Of a stretch of 64,000 nucleotides of DNA, positions 25,263 to 33,914 are shown piece by piece. Both the position numbers and the translations under genes were made by a program. Below the pieces are notes generated by a model. That model ran no database searches, was not told the origin of the DNA, and saw only the letters and a program-made list of their open reading frames with translations. The first letter of the stretch is position 1. The number at the start of each line of letters is the position of its first letter. Origin of the DNA: CAWKDG01 sp963848355 (GTDB taxonomy: Bacteria > Actinomycetota > Acidimicrobiia > Acidimicrobiales > UBA8190); the NCBI GenBank assembly GCA_963848355.1, contig CAWKDG010000012.1, positions 310,001 through 374,000 on the forward strand, read 5' to 3'.

Positions 25263-25793
25263 ATGAGCGACACACAACAAGGACCGGGGTGGTGGCAGGC
25301 GACGGACGGAAAGTGGTACCCCCCCGAAACCCACCCCGCACGCCAGGTTCCCCCGCCAGTGCAACCGCCAACGCCCGGTTACCAGGCACCGATTGCCGGC
25401 TATTCGGTGCCACCGCATTCCTATGCGGTCCCTGCGCCCGGCTTCCCGGGGCCACCCACGATCCCGCCGCAGTGGGGCGGCCCCTACCCGCCCTATCCGG
25501 GGGCGCCGGGAGCCCCTTACATGGCGGCACGCCAGACGAACGGCCTGGCGATCGCCTCCCTCGTCTGCTCGGTGACGGGGATCATCCCCTTCTTCTTCGG
25601 GATCTCCTGTGTCGTCGGGATCGTCCTGGGCTTCGTCTCGCTCAGACAGATCAAGCGGACCGGCGGAGTCCAACAGGGACGGGGCCTGGCCATCGCCGGG
25701 ATCGCCGTCGGCTTCTCGCTCATCGCCATCTTCGTCCTTCTGGTTGGCCTGGCGGTGGGGACGGCGCACACCACCACGACGTCCGGCACGTGA
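25263..25793 (+). CDS. DUF2510/DUF4190-type small membrane protein
   Basis: A 176-residue protein. Residues 8-22 (GPGWWQATDGKWYPPE) form the Trp-rich DUF2510-like signature frequent in Acidimicrobiia. A Pro/Tyr/Gly-rich linker (30-85) follows, then two membrane helices (about 96-122 and 143-168) around QIKRTGGVQQGRGLAIAGI, the DUF4190 pattern. Function is unknown; related proteins are thought to act at the envelope or division site. It is monocistronic and ends at a strong hairpin. Confidence 0.78.
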   Translation: MSDTQQGPGWWQATDGKWYPPETHPARQVPPPVQPPTPGYQAPIAGYSVPPHSYAVPAPGFPGPPTIPPQWGGPYPPYPGAPGAPYMAARQTNGLAIASLVCSVTGIIPFFFGISCVVGIVLGFVSLRQIKRTGGVQQGRGLAIAGIAVGFSLIAIFVLLVGLAVGTAHTTTTSGT

Positions 25794-25821
25794 CCCCACC
25801 ACCAGCCCCGGCGGTGGGGTC
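25792..25821. terminator. hairpin between convergent genes
   Basis: GACCCCACC (25792-25800) pairs perfectly with GGTGGGGTC (25813-25821) over a 12-base loop. It sits at the end of the DUF2510 gene and before the end of the convergent PIG-L gene, so it can serve both. There is no U tract, as is common in actinobacteria. Confidence 0.6.
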
Positions 25822-25833
25822 CGGTCGAGAGGA

Positions 25834-26610
25834 CTAGACCGAGTCGGTCAGGCGCTCCCAGCCCGCCGGCGGAGGAGCCAGACGCCAGTACTGCTCGGGC
25901 ACGTTGGCGTCGAGGCGCTCGGTGAGGACGTGATCACGTTCGAGCGGCGGGATCTGACTCTTGTAGAGAGCGATGGCGGCTCGCTTGCGCTTCATGTCGG
26001 GGTCGACGGCCACCACGGCCGGAGTCGGCCATAGCCCGGCCTTGAACAATTTGGCCACCCGCCAGGCCAGGATCCCGGGGATGTGCTTGTAGCCGTGGTC
26101 TTCGTAACAGAACCACGCTGGCCCATCTCCGGACTCGGCCAGCGTCGACCGCACCATCAGGCCGGCATCGTGGGTGAGCACGTGGTCCGGATTGGCGAGA
26201 CCCATCGGGAGGAAGACGGCGGTCGCGCTGGCGGCGACGATCGCCTTCTCGAGTGCCGGTGCCACCTCGGGCGCCCGCGGTCGTTGCTCTTTCGTCAGGT
26301 ACTGGTGGTCGGCGAACTCGAGCCAGACAGGAACGGCACCGACGAAGTCCATGGCGGCGCGATCCTCCTCACGTCGCAGCGCCACGACGTCGTCACCGGC
26401 CATGAAGCCGCCGCAGGCGTCCCAATCGGTCGGCTCCGGTGGGTAGGCCGGGGGTCGGCCTCCGAGCACGGTGATCACAGTGCTACCCCGATGGCGGTCG
26501 AGGAGATGAGCGGCTCCGAGGATGGCGTCGTCGAAATGAGGCGACACGACGACGATGCGGCTCAGAAGCGACGGGTCGACGAGACCCCAGGTGACGTCAT
26601 CGGCTGCCAT
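25834..26610 (-). CDS. PIG-L family deacetylase
   Basis: A 258-residue zinc-dependent LmbE-like amidohydrolase that removes N-acetyl groups from sugars (as in mycothiol or glycolipid synthesis). VVVSPHFDDAILGAAHLL supplies the first zinc ligands and general base (canonical P-H-x-D-D), and NPDHVLTHDAGLMVRSTL the later histidines. The C-terminal part is longer than in MshB. It could act on an envelope sugar; no partner genes lie nearby. Confidence 0.82.
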   Translation of the reverse strand: MAADDVTWGLVDPSLLSRIVVVSPHFDDAILGAAHLLDRHRGSTVITVLGGRPPAYPPEPTDWDACGGFMAGDDVVALRREEDRAAMDFVGAVPVWLEFADHQYLTKEQRPRAPEVAPALEKAIVAASATAVFLPMGLANPDHVLTHDAGLMVRSTLAESGDGPAWFCYEDHGYKHIPGILAWRVAKLFKAGLWPTPAVVAVDPDMKRKRAAIALYKSQIPPLERDHVLTERLDANVPEQYWRLAPPPAGWERLTDSV

Positions 26611-26652
26611 GGGGATGCACCGTACCGCGAGCGACGCGACGGGCGAGGTGCC

Positions 26653-26667
26653 GGAGGCGCCGCCTCC
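26653..26667. terminator. short hairpin behind the MFS gene
   Basis: GGAGGC-GCC-GCCTCC forms a 6-base perfect stem with a 3-base loop immediately after the stop of the minus-strand MFS gene and before the PIG-L gene. It is GC-rich and lacks a U tract. Confidence 0.45.
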
Positions 26668-28239
26668 TCAGCTGGCCGCCTGGGCCAGCACGTCCGGCTC
26701 GGGACCGGGTGGTGGGGTCGGACGCTGCTGCTGGAAGTCCTTGCGCCGGACGAGGAGAGAGAACAGCGCCCCGACGAAGACGACGACGGCGCCCGTGACC
26801 AGGAGGTCGTTGATCCCGGTGCTGAAAGCGGCGCCGGCCGCCCGGGTCAGGTGCGCCTGCGCCAGCAACCGGGCATCGGCCCCGTGGGTCCCCTCGGCGG
26901 CCACGGCACTGGCGATGGACTGCGACGGTTGGCCGATGGCGGTGGACAGGGAGCTGGCGATGCGCCCTTGGAACAGAGCACCGAGTCCCGCCACTCCGGT
27001 GGCGAGGCCGCCGATGCGGAACGTGTTGCTGATGCCCGACGCCATGCCGCTTCGCTCCGGACTGACGACACCGAGCGCGATCTTGGCGATGGCCGGGTTG
27101 GCGATGCCGATGCCTAGACCAGAGACGAGCAGGCCGGCGAGGAGCGTGGTCCACGACGACGTCGCCGTGACCCCGTGCATGAGGGCCAAGCCGACCGACG
27201 ACAGCAGCAGTCCCGCTCCCAGCGCCACCCCCGGCGGGGTGCGCTCGGCCAGGGTCCGCGTGGCCAGGGGCACGATGAAGCACAGAACGGTGAGAGGGAG
27301 GAGTCGCAGCCCCCCCTGAAAGGGCGACAACCCGAGAAGGTCCTGCAGATAGAGGGTGAGATACGTCAGCATGGCGAACATGCCGCCGCCGATGGCAAAG
27401 GTGGCGAGAGAAACGCCCGTGAAGGCCGGCTTGCGAAAGAGCGAGAGGTCGAACATAGGGCGGTCCTGATGGAACTCGGCGAAGACGAACGCGGCGAGAA
27501 GCACGGCCGAGGAGCCCAGGAGGGTCAGGATGAACGCGCTCCCCCACCCGTCGTCGTTCCCCCGGGTCAGGCCGAGGACGAGAAGGAAGAGAGCCCCGGA
27601 GAACGTGATCAGCCCGGCGACGTCGAGCCGCTTGGTGTCGGGGTCGCTGATGTTCACCATCCGCCTCAGGGCAAGGGCGAAGGTGACGATCCCGATGGGG
27701 ACGTTCACGAAGAAGATCCATCGCCATCCCAGCCCGCTCGTCAAGGCGCCCCCCACCAACGGGCCCACGGCCACGGCGCCACCCACGGTGGCGCCCCACG
27801 CGGCGATGGCCGTCCCCCGTTCCGGTCCCCGGAAGTCCTGGCCGATCAGGGCCAGCGAGGTGGCGAACATCGCCGCGCCGCCCACCCCTTGGACGGCGCG
27901 TCCCACGATCAGGAAGGTGGCGGTGTTGGCCAGACCGCAGATCAACGACGCCACCGTGAAGATGGCGAGGCCGACGACGAAGATGCGTTTGCGACCGAAA
28001 CGGTCGGCCAGGGTGCCCTGGGTCAGGATGAGCGCCGCCAGGGACAGGGCGTAGGCCGAGATCACCCATTCGAGGTCGGCGAAGCTGGCGTGAAGCTGGC
28101 GCTGCATCGTGGGCAGCGCCACCTGGACGATGGTGACATCCACGAGGAGCATGAAGGTGGCGCCGCAGACGGCGATCAAGGTCCACCAGCGCCGGTCCAG
28201 ACCCGACGGCGCCGACGCCGTGGGACCAGCGTTCGTCAT
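26668..28239 (-). CDS. DHA2-family MFS multidrug efflux transporter
   Basis: A 523-residue MFS protein with 14 predicted helices of the EmrB/QacA branch. The family motif C region is in ADLEWVISAYALSLAALIL, and motif A is GTLADRFGRKRIFVVGL in the loop after helix 2. The N-terminus reads DRRWWTLIAVCGATFMLLVD with the conserved acidic residue of helix 1. ATG 28239 places 18 polar residues before helix 1; the frame's ATG 28272 is less likely. It stands alone between a PIG-L gene and a divergent small membrane protein; drug or metabolite export is likely, substrate unknown. Confidence 0.9.
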   Translation of the reverse strand: MTNAGPTASAPSGLDRRWWTLIAVCGATFMLLVDVTIVQVALPTMQRQLHASFADLEWVISAYALSLAALILTQGTLADRFGRKRIFVVGLAIFTVASLICGLANTATFLIVGRAVQGVGGAAMFATSLALIGQDFRGPERGTAIAAWGATVGGAVAVGPLVGGALTSGLGWRWIFFVNVPIGIVTFALALRRMVNISDPDTKRLDVAGLITFSGALFLLVLGLTRGNDDGWGSAFILTLLGSSAVLLAAFVFAEFHQDRPMFDLSLFRKPAFTGVSLATFAIGGGMFAMLTYLTLYLQDLLGLSPFQGGLRLLPLTVLCFIVPLATRTLAERTPPGVALGAGLLLSSVGLALMHGVTATSSWTTLLAGLLVSGLGIGIANPAIAKIALGVVSPERSGMASGISNTFRIGGLATGVAGLGALFQGRIASSLSTAIGQPSQSIASAVAAEGTHGADARLLAQAHLTRAAGAAFSTGINDLLVTGAVVVFVGALFSLLVRRKDFQQQRPTPPPGPEPDVLAQAAS

Positions 28240-28384
28240 CGTCCTCCACCCATGGTGTCCGACACCTTTCACCGTCCGCCGGGCGCCAAGTCTGACATGG
28301 TCCCCCGCGCCCAGATCGGGGCTGACCGCCCGGGGCGTCGGCCACGCCTACCGGACCGGAGCCCCACGTCGGTAGCGTTGGACC

Positions 28385-28783
28385 GTGCGCCGGACCATAC
28401 CCAGAGGCCGCCATGTCCTCACCCATCTCACGGCGGCCGTCGTCGTCCCCGGGTGCATCGTCCTCTGCTGGTGGCAGGTGACGCGGGCGCTGGGTGGGAA
28501 CACTCTGAGCTGGGCCTATGTCTTCGAGTGGCCCGTCTTCGCCGGTTACGGCGTCTTCATGTGGTGGAAGCTGATCCACGCCCCGCCTGCGGAGGACCGG
28601 TCCGGCGCGCCCGATCCGTCGATCGGGGCCGTGACCAGCACCGACGCGACCCGAACCGACCCCGAGGTCGACAGTGACGCCGGCAACGACTGCGGCACCG
28701 GTCCCGCCGAGGACGACGAGTTGGCTTCCTACAACCGCTACCTGGCGGCCCTCAACGCCTCCGGCAGGCGGAAGCACTGGTGA
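28385..28783 (+). CDS. small membrane protein with conserved YNRYLAALN tail
   Basis: A 132-residue protein with two membrane segments (about 11-33 and 41-61: VVVPGCIVLCWWQVTRALGG, WAYVFEWPVFAGYGVFMWWK), an acidic disordered stretch and a conserved end ELASYNRYLAALNASGRRK. Related actinobacterial proteins are common but have no proven function; some are loosely annotated as glucitol-operon regulators, which the sequence does not support. GTG 28385 is the start. The metallopeptidase gene begins 46 bases downstream. Confidence 0.65.
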   Translation: MRRTIPRGRHVLTHLTAAVVVPGCIVLCWWQVTRALGGNTLSWAYVFEWPVFAGYGVFMWWKLIHAPPAEDRSGAPDPSIGAVTSTDATRTDPEVDSDAGNDCGTGPAEDDELASYNRYLAALNASGRRKHW

Positions 28784-28829
28784 CCGGGAACGGGACCGAA
28801 ACACCCGCGCGGCACAGGCCCACGCCAAG

Positions 28830-29477
28830 ATGTCTCCCATGCCCGCCGATTCGTCGTCGTCGCTGACCCCGGTACAGCCCATGCTGCCACTCGGCGTTCC
28901 GGCTCTGGTCGTTCCGGGCCGGGCGGCGCCGATGACGACACAGGTGCCCGCCCCACCGGCACCGGCCCCGGTGGTGGAACCGGAGGTCGAGGTGCGCGTC
29001 AGCACTCGGCGACGCAAATCGGCCAGCGCCTTCTGGAGCGACGGCCGGGTCGTGGTCGTCCTCCCCGCCTCGATGCCGCGCTCGGCACGGGCCGAGATGG
29101 TGGAGGACCTCGTCCGACGCGTCCTGCATTACCGGCCCCATCTGGCCGCCTCCGACGTCGATCTGGCCACCCGCGCCGCCCACCTCGCCGACCGCTATCT
29201 CGACGGGGTGCGACCGTCGTCGATCCGGTGGGTGACGAACCAGAACAGTCAATGGGGGTCGTGCACGTGCGGAACGGGAGAGATCCGTATCTCGGACCGT
29301 CTCCGGGTCGTCCCCGGATGGGTTCTCGACGCCGTCGTCGTCCACGAGCTCGCCCATCTGGTGGAGCCGAACCATTCGCCGCGCTTCCGGGCCCTCGTCG
29401 ACCGGTACGCCCGCGGCAAAGAGGCCGACGTCTTTCTCGACGGGTTCTCCCTCGGCCGGGAGTACGCCACGCGGTGA
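28830..29477 (+). CDS. YgjP/DUF45-type M48-like metallopeptidase
   Basis: About 215 residues. The zinc site is HELAHLVEPNHSPRFRALVD, an HExxH-x8-H arrangement typical of YgjP-like (WssP/SprT-related) peptidases, preceded by VTNQNSQWGSCTCGTGEIRI with the conserved WGSC. The first 55 residues are low-complexity Pro/Ala. No signal peptide is seen, so it probably acts in the cytoplasm. ATG 28830 is chosen (28839 possible). The LLM oxidoreductase follows 25 bases later. Confidence 0.85.
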   Translation: MSPMPADSSSSLTPVQPMLPLGVPALVVPGRAAPMTTQVPAPPAPAPVVEPEVEVRVSTRRRKSASAFWSDGRVVVVLPASMPRSARAEMVEDLVRRVLHYRPHLAASDVDLATRAAHLADRYLDGVRPSSIRWVTNQNSQWGSCTCGTGEIRISDRLRVVPGWVLDAVVVHELAHLVEPNHSPRFRALVDRYARGKEADVFLDGFSLGREYATR

Positions 29478-29502
29478 GCGGACGACGCCGGCGGAGCACG
29501 TC

Positions 29503-30492
29503 GTGAACTGGGTCCTGCACCACGACCTGCGGGCCCCCGATTTCGGCACCCCGCGCCCCGTGCTCTATCGCGAGGCCCTCGAGATGTGCGCGTGGGCCGA
29601 CTCGCGCGGCTGCCCGCGGGTGGTGGTCTCCGAGCATCACGGCTCACCCGACGGGTACCTCCCCTCGCCGTTCGTCTTCGGGGCCGCCGTGGCGGCGCGG
29701 ACACGGCAGATGAGGATCATGATCTCCGCTCTGGTCCTGACGCTGCGCGATCCGGTGTCGGCCGCCGAGGACGCGCTGGTCCTCGACGTGGTGTCCGACG
29801 GGCGGGTCGAGCTCACCCTGGCGGCCGGCTACGTCCCGGCCGAATGCGAGATGTTCGGCGTCGCCTACGCCGAGCGCGGGGCCGTGTTCGCCGAGAAGGC
29901 CGCCGCCTTCGTCCAAGCCCTGACCGGGGAGCCGTTCACCTACCGGGGGCGGGTCGTCCGCGTCACCCCGGGACCGGTCCAGCGCCCGCGTCCGTTCGTG
30001 GTGTTCGGCGGGTCGGCGCCGAGGCGCGCCGCCCGGCTGGGCGACGCCTACCTCCCTCCGGTGCCCGACCAGGCTCTGGCCGACGCCTACGTGGCCGAGT
30101 GCCGCCGTCTCGGAAAGGGCGACGGGATCCTGCTGTGGCCCGACGGACCCATGTGGGTCTTCGTCACCGACGACCCCGAACGGTCGTGGGCCCAGATCGG
30201 GCCCCACGCCGTGCACGAGACCAACGGCTACGGCGCCTGGTCCGTCCACGACCCGGGCGCCAACCCGTGGCGGGAGGTGACGAGTGTGGACGAGGTGCGC
30301 CGGGCCGGCCTCTACGCCGTGGTGACCCCGGAGCAGTGCGTGGCTCTCGCCCGCTCTCTCGACAGCCGGGCCGGTCTCAAGCTCAAACCGCTCGTCGGCG
30401 GTCTCGATCCGGCCATCGGGTGGCCGTCGTTGGAGCTCTTCGTCGACAAGGTGGCTCCGGCGCTGGCCGATCCGGGGCCGGTGGCGTCGTAG
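29503..30492 (+). CDS. LLM-class flavin-dependent oxidoreductase (luciferase-like)
   Basis: A 329-residue TIM-barrel oxidoreductase using FMN or F420. VVVSEHHGSPDGYLPSPFVF, ISALVLTLRDPVSAAEDALV and VSDGRVELTLAAGYVPAECE follow the pattern of bacterial luciferase-like monooxygenases. F420 use is common in actinobacteria. GTG 29503 is the start, 25 bases after the peptidase gene. It converges with the acyl-CoA dehydrogenase operon. Substrate unknown. Confidence 0.88.
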   Translation: MNWVLHHDLRAPDFGTPRPVLYREALEMCAWADSRGCPRVVVSEHHGSPDGYLPSPFVFGAAVAARTRQMRIMISALVLTLRDPVSAAEDALVLDVVSDGRVELTLAAGYVPAECEMFGVAYAERGAVFAEKAAAFVQALTGEPFTYRGRVVRVTPGPVQRPRPFVVFGGSAPRRAARLGDAYLPPVPDQALADAYVAECRRLGKGDGILLWPDGPMWVFVTDDPERSWAQIGPHAVHETNGYGAWSVHDPGANPWREVTSVDEVRRAGLYAVVTPEQCVALARSLDSRAGLKLKPLVGGLDPAIGWPSLELFVDKVAPALADPGPVAS

Positions 30493-30525
30493 GCGCCCCG
30501 AGGGCGGGCGCGGCGCCGGCGACCG

Positions 30526-31662
30526 TCAGGCGTCGCCGTCGAGGACGGCCGACGCCACCAGCTCCTCGAGGTAGCGCGTGTCCCACCACGAGATCTGCAG
30601 CTGCTTGGCCCGGCGGAAGTACAGCTGGATGTCGAACTCGACGCTGAACCCGATGCCGCCGAAGATCTGCTGGGCCATGGCCGTGACATCGCGGTAGGTC
30701 TGGCAGGCGAAGAGCTTGGCCATGGGGGCGAGCCGCTCCACGGATCGTCCCGCCGCGCCGGCCCAGGCCGCTTCGTGGACGAGAGTGGTCCCCCCGTCGA
30801 CGGTGGTCGCGGCGTCGGCCAGGTAGTGGGCCAGCGCCTGGAAGGCCCCGAGGGGCTTGTCGAACTGGTGGCGGTCCTTGGCGTACTGCACGGTGATGTC
30901 CAGCGCGTGGCGGGCCCCGCCCATGGCCTGGGCGCCGAGAAGGATGCAGCCGTCGTGCATGACGGCGTCCCACGTCCGCCACCCCGACCCCGGGTCCCCC
31001 AGGCGGTCCCCGGCGCCGACGTGGACGTCGCGGAGGTCGACGCGGAATTGGGCGTCGGACCCGATGGAGAACTGCTGGGTGAGGGTGACGCCGGACGCCG
31101 TCGGATCGACGAGGAAAAGGTCGACATCGCCGGGCGCGTCCCCCGTGCGGGCCAGGACGACGAGCCGGGAGGCGGCGGCGGCGAAAGCGACGTGGCGCTT
31201 GGTGCCCGAGATGCGGACACCGTCCCCGTCGGGCACCGCCCGGACCTGGATCCCGGTGGCCCCGCCGCTGTTCTCGGGCTCGAACCAGGCGGGGGTGAGG
31301 ATGGCCTCGCCCGAGACGATGGGACCCAACCAGGTCTGGCGCTGCGCGGCCGACCCGGCCCGGACCAACGCCCCTCCGCAGAGGACCGCACTCACGAAAT
31401 GCGGCGTCGGGGCCAGGGAACGTCCGAGCTCCTCGTAGAGGACGACGCCCTCGATGAGGGACATGCCCGCTCCCCCGTGTTCCTCGGGGAGCAGGAGCCC
31501 GATGAGGTCGAGCTTCCCGAGCTGCTTCCACAGCTCGGGCGGGTACCCGATCCGGTCGTCCTCCAGCTGGCGGACCACCGACAGGGGGCAGTGGGTGGCG
31601 CAGACCCCGCGCACGGTGTCGCGCAGCATCTCCTGTTCGGCATCGAAGTCGAGGTCCAGCAC
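30526..31662 (-). CDS. acyl-CoA dehydrogenase family protein (diverged)
   Basis: A 378-residue flavoprotein of the ACAD fold that oxidises an acyl-CoA in the cytoplasm. The N-terminal helical domain includes LLLPEEHGGAGMSLIEGVVL; the flavin-proximal loop and QYAKDRHQFDKPLGAFQALA in the C-terminal bundle are typical; IFGGIGFSVEFDIQLYFRRA ends the family region. It is diverged relative to the sibling at 33914, as in the heteromeric FadE pairs of steroid degraders. GTG 31662 has AAGGAGG upstream. It is the last gene of a five-gene minus operon. Confidence 0.87.
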   Translation of the reverse strand: MLDLDFDAEQEMLRDTVRGVCATHCPLSVVRQLEDDRIGYPPELWKQLGKLDLIGLLLPEEHGGAGMSLIEGVVLYEELGRSLAPTPHFVSAVLCGGALVRAGSAAQRQTWLGPIVSGEAILTPAWFEPENSGGATGIQVRAVPDGDGVRISGTKRHVAFAAAASRLVVLARTGDAPGDVDLFLVDPTASGVTLTQQFSIGSDAQFRVDLRDVHVGAGDRLGDPGSGWRTWDAVMHDGCILLGAQAMGGARHALDITVQYAKDRHQFDKPLGAFQALAHYLADAATTVDGGTTLVHEAAWAGAAGRSVERLAPMAKLFACQTYRDVTAMAQQIFGGIGFSVEFDIQLYFRRAKQLQISWWDTRYLEELVASAVLDGDA

Positions 31663-31676
31663 CGTCAGCTCCTCCT

Positions 31677-31706
31677 TGTCCCCGTCAGACCTGTCCCCGT
31701 GAGACC
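31677..31706. repeat. tandem 15-base repeat, two copies
   Basis: TGTCCCCGTCAGACC (31677-31691) is followed directly by TGTCCCCGTGAGACC (31692-31706), one mismatch. It lies in the 61-base gap between the MaoC gene and the last dehydrogenase of the operon, beside its ribosome-binding site. Confidence 0.6.
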
Positions 31707-31723
31707 AGTGGCCACGACCGTCG

Positions 31724-32200
31724 TCACGGTCGCCACCGGTCGCCGGTGCGGGTCCACGGATTGTCGTCGGCGTCGAGGGGGACGGCCACCCGTGCGTCGC
31801 ACGTCGTCTTCACGGCGGCGCCCACGGCCAGGGTGACGTCGACGCCCACCCAGCCGCAACCGGCCTCGTCCACCGTGACCTCGTCGACCACGCCGGACAG
31901 GACCATCGTGTCGCCCGGGAACACCGATCCGAGCATCCGGAACGTCATGCGCCCGAGGCGCCCGTGGGGACCGGTCCAGTCGGTCAGGAACCTCTCGAAC
32001 CATGCCGCCTGATTGGGCGTGTTCAGGAAGATGTCCCGGGTGCCGTTGCGGTCGACGGCGAAGTCCTTGTCGTGGTGCATGGGGCGCCAGTCGCGACTGG
32101 CCAGGGCCCCGAGGACGACGGTGGTGGCGGTGACGTCGTAGGAGAGCTCGGGGAGACGGTCGCCCTCCGCCACTTCACCGAAGAGGAGCACCGGCATCAT
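31724..32200 (-). CDS. MaoC-like hotdog-fold dehydratase
   Basis: A 158-residue single hotdog domain of MaoC type, which hydrates enoyl-CoA. RDWRPMHHDKDFA gives the D...H hydratase motif (canonical D-x4-H), and FLNTPNQAAWFERFLTDWTG and LGSVFPGDTMVLSGVVDEVT follow the family. Its start overlaps the end of the N-terminal-type dehydratase gene upstream (ATGA), and such neighbours often form a heterodimer in which one chain carries the catalytic residues. Confidence 0.83.
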   Translation of the reverse strand: MMPVLLFGEVAEGDRLPELSYDVTATTVVLGALASRDWRPMHHDKDFAVDRNGTRDIFLNTPNQAAWFERFLTDWTGPHGRLGRMTFRMLGSVFPGDTMVLSGVVDEVTVDEAGCGWVGVDVTLAVGAAVKTTCDARVAVPLDADDNPWTRTGDRWRP

Positions 32201-32736
32201 GTCGACGTCCCTCCGTCACCACCGGGCGCGGCCCGCCGGTAGCCGAAGCCGGTGTAGGACTCGACGCCGACGAGGGCGCCGTCCTGGTTGGTGTACTCGA
32301 CGTCGATGACCCAGAAACGGCCCGTCCCGAGCTTCGTCGTCTTTTCGTCGGAGACCGAGCGCAGCACCTGACGCGTGGAGAGGACGTCGCCGAGCCGGAC
32401 GGGGTCGTGGAAGACGATGGTGTTGTCGCTCATCACCGCTTCGGGGAGACCGAGACGCTCCTTCAGGTCGAAGTGGATCTGGAGCGGCAGATGGGGCGCC
32501 TGGCGACCCGGGGCCCAGTGATGGGGGCGGAACCAGACCGACAGCATCGTGGGCGGCGCGATCGGCCCGCCCGTGATCTCACGGGCCACGTCGTCGTCCC
32601 AGAAGAGGGGGTTCCCGTTCTCCACCGACGCCGAGGTCGTCCAGATGTAGCCCCGTTCCACCGGGAACTCCCCGGCCTCCTCGTACTGGGGGACGCCGAT
32701 GAGGGCACGGACCTCGTCCACCACAGCCGTCGTCAC
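32197..32736 (-). CDS. FAS1-like MaoC N-terminal dehydratase domain protein
   Basis: A 179-residue hotdog protein. YIWTTSASVENGNPLFWDDD, GGPIAPPTMLSVWFRPHHW and VFHDPVRLGDVLSTRQVLR match MaoC N-terminal-type dehydratases, which usually partner a catalytic MaoC chain. Its ends overlap the CoA-transferase stop on one side and the MaoC start on the other by 4 bases, so a coupled operon and a complex are likely. Confidence 0.85.
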   Translation of the reverse strand: MTTAVVDEVRALIGVPQYEEAGEFPVERGYIWTTSASVENGNPLFWDDDVAREITGGPIAPPTMLSVWFRPHHWAPGRQAPHLPLQIHFDLKERLGLPEAVMSDNTIVFHDPVRLGDVLSTRQVLRSVSDEKTTKLGTGRFWVIDVEYTNQDGALVGVESYTGFGYRRAAPGGDGGTST

Positions 32737-33914
32737 GCCACCACCCCCTCCCGGCGGAGATCGACGATACGGGCCCGGTCGACCCCGGCCGCCTCCAGGA
32801 GTTCGTCGGTGTCGGTGACGGCCGCGTCGCGTGCCGTCACCGGGACGGCCACGGGGGGCATCCCGGCCAGGACGGCACCCACCTGGCGGAAGGGGCGGCC
32901 GTCGGTGTCCACGGCGGCGACCACCGCCCCGCGGGCGGCGAACTGGGGATCGTCGGCGATCTCCGCCACCGCTTGCACAGGGGCCACGCAGGTGTCGTCG
33001 CCGGCCAGGGTGGTCACCCAGGTGTCTCGGTCACGGTGGGCGAAAGCGGCGGCGAAGGCAGCCCGTACCTCGTCCTGGGCGGCGTCGTCGTACTGATGGT
33101 CGATCCACTCCTCGCACCCGAGGGCCCGGCAGAGGTTGGCGAAGAACTTGGCCTCGATGGCCGCCACCGCCAGCCACCGGTCGTCGGCCGCCCGGTAGGT
33201 GTCGTAACAGGCGTAGCGCCCCGTCAGGACGTCGTGACCGGGGCCGGGCTCGGTCCCCATGGCCAGGTGCTCGTCGACGGCCAGGGACATGAGCCACAGG
33301 GCCCCGTCGGCCACCGACACGTCGAGGAAGGTGCCCTCACCGGTGAGGCGACGGGCGAACAAGGCGGCGGTGATGGCCAGGGCCGCGTGCATCCCCCCGG
33401 CGGCGGCGTCGGCGATGGTGGCGCCGGGGATCGGCGGTCCCCCGTCGGTGCCGGGCCCGCTGGTGGCCAGATAGCCGGAGACGGCCAGGTAATCGAGATC
33501 GTGCCCGGCCCACCCCGAGCGCGGGCCGTCCTGTCCGTAGCCGGAGGTCGAGCAGTAGATGATCCCGGCGTTCACGGCGCGCAGGTTCTCGTAGCCGATG
33601 CCGAGACGGTCGACGACCCCGGGCCGGAAGCTCTCCACCACCACGTCGGCCCCGGCCGCCAGGGCCAGGAAGGCCTCGAGGCCGTCGGGATGGCGGACGT
33701 CGAGTCGGACGCGGCGCATCCCCCGCTGCGCGCTGTAGGCGAAGAACGGCGGTGCGACGGGCGCGGGGCCCCGCCCGGGAACGGCTCCGACCTTCACCAC
33801 GGTGGCGCCGTAGTCGGCCAGCAGACGCGTGGCGCGCGCCGCGGGGCCGACACTCGACAGGTCGAGCACGCTCACCCCGGCGAGCGGGCCGGCGCCGGTC
33901 GCAGCGTGGGTCAT
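32733..33914 (-). CDS. CaiB/BaiF (family III) CoA-transferase
   Basis: A 393-residue protein. GPLAGVSVLDLSSVGPAARATR, VVKVGAVPG, DVRHPDG and AGIIYCSTSGYGQDGP are family hallmarks; the aspartate in the GHDLDYLAVSGYLA region is the candidate catalytic residue. Such enzymes load carboxylic acids with CoA by exchange, providing the substrate for the operon's dehydrogenases. The ATG at 33914 overlaps the dehydrogenase stop (ATGA). Confidence 0.9.
   Translation of the reverse strand: MTHAATGAGPLAGVSVLDLSSVGPAARATRLLADYGATVVKVGAVPGRGPAPVAPPFFAYSAQRGMRRVRLDVRHPDGLEAFLALAAGADVVVESFRPGVVDRLGIGYENLRAVNAGIIYCSTSGYGQDGPRSGWAGHDLDYLAVSGYLATSGPGTDGGPPIPGATIADAAAGGMHAALAITAALFARRLTGEGTFLDVSVADGALWLMSLAVDEHLAMGTEPGPGHDVLTGRYACYDTYRAADDRWLAVAAIEAKFFANLCRALGCEEWIDHQYDDAAQDEVRAAFAAAFAHRDRDTWVTTLAGDDTCVAPVQAVAEIADDPQFAARGAVVAAVDTDGRPFRQVGAVLAGMPPVAVPVTARDAAVTDTDELLEAAGVDRARIVDLRREGVVA

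Noticed and set aside
26597..29017. 806-codon open frame on the minus strand across the MFS gene and beyond
   Set aside because: It overlaps a convincing MFS gene in another frame on the same strand and has no recognisable domains; long open frames of this kind are expected in very GC-rich DNA.
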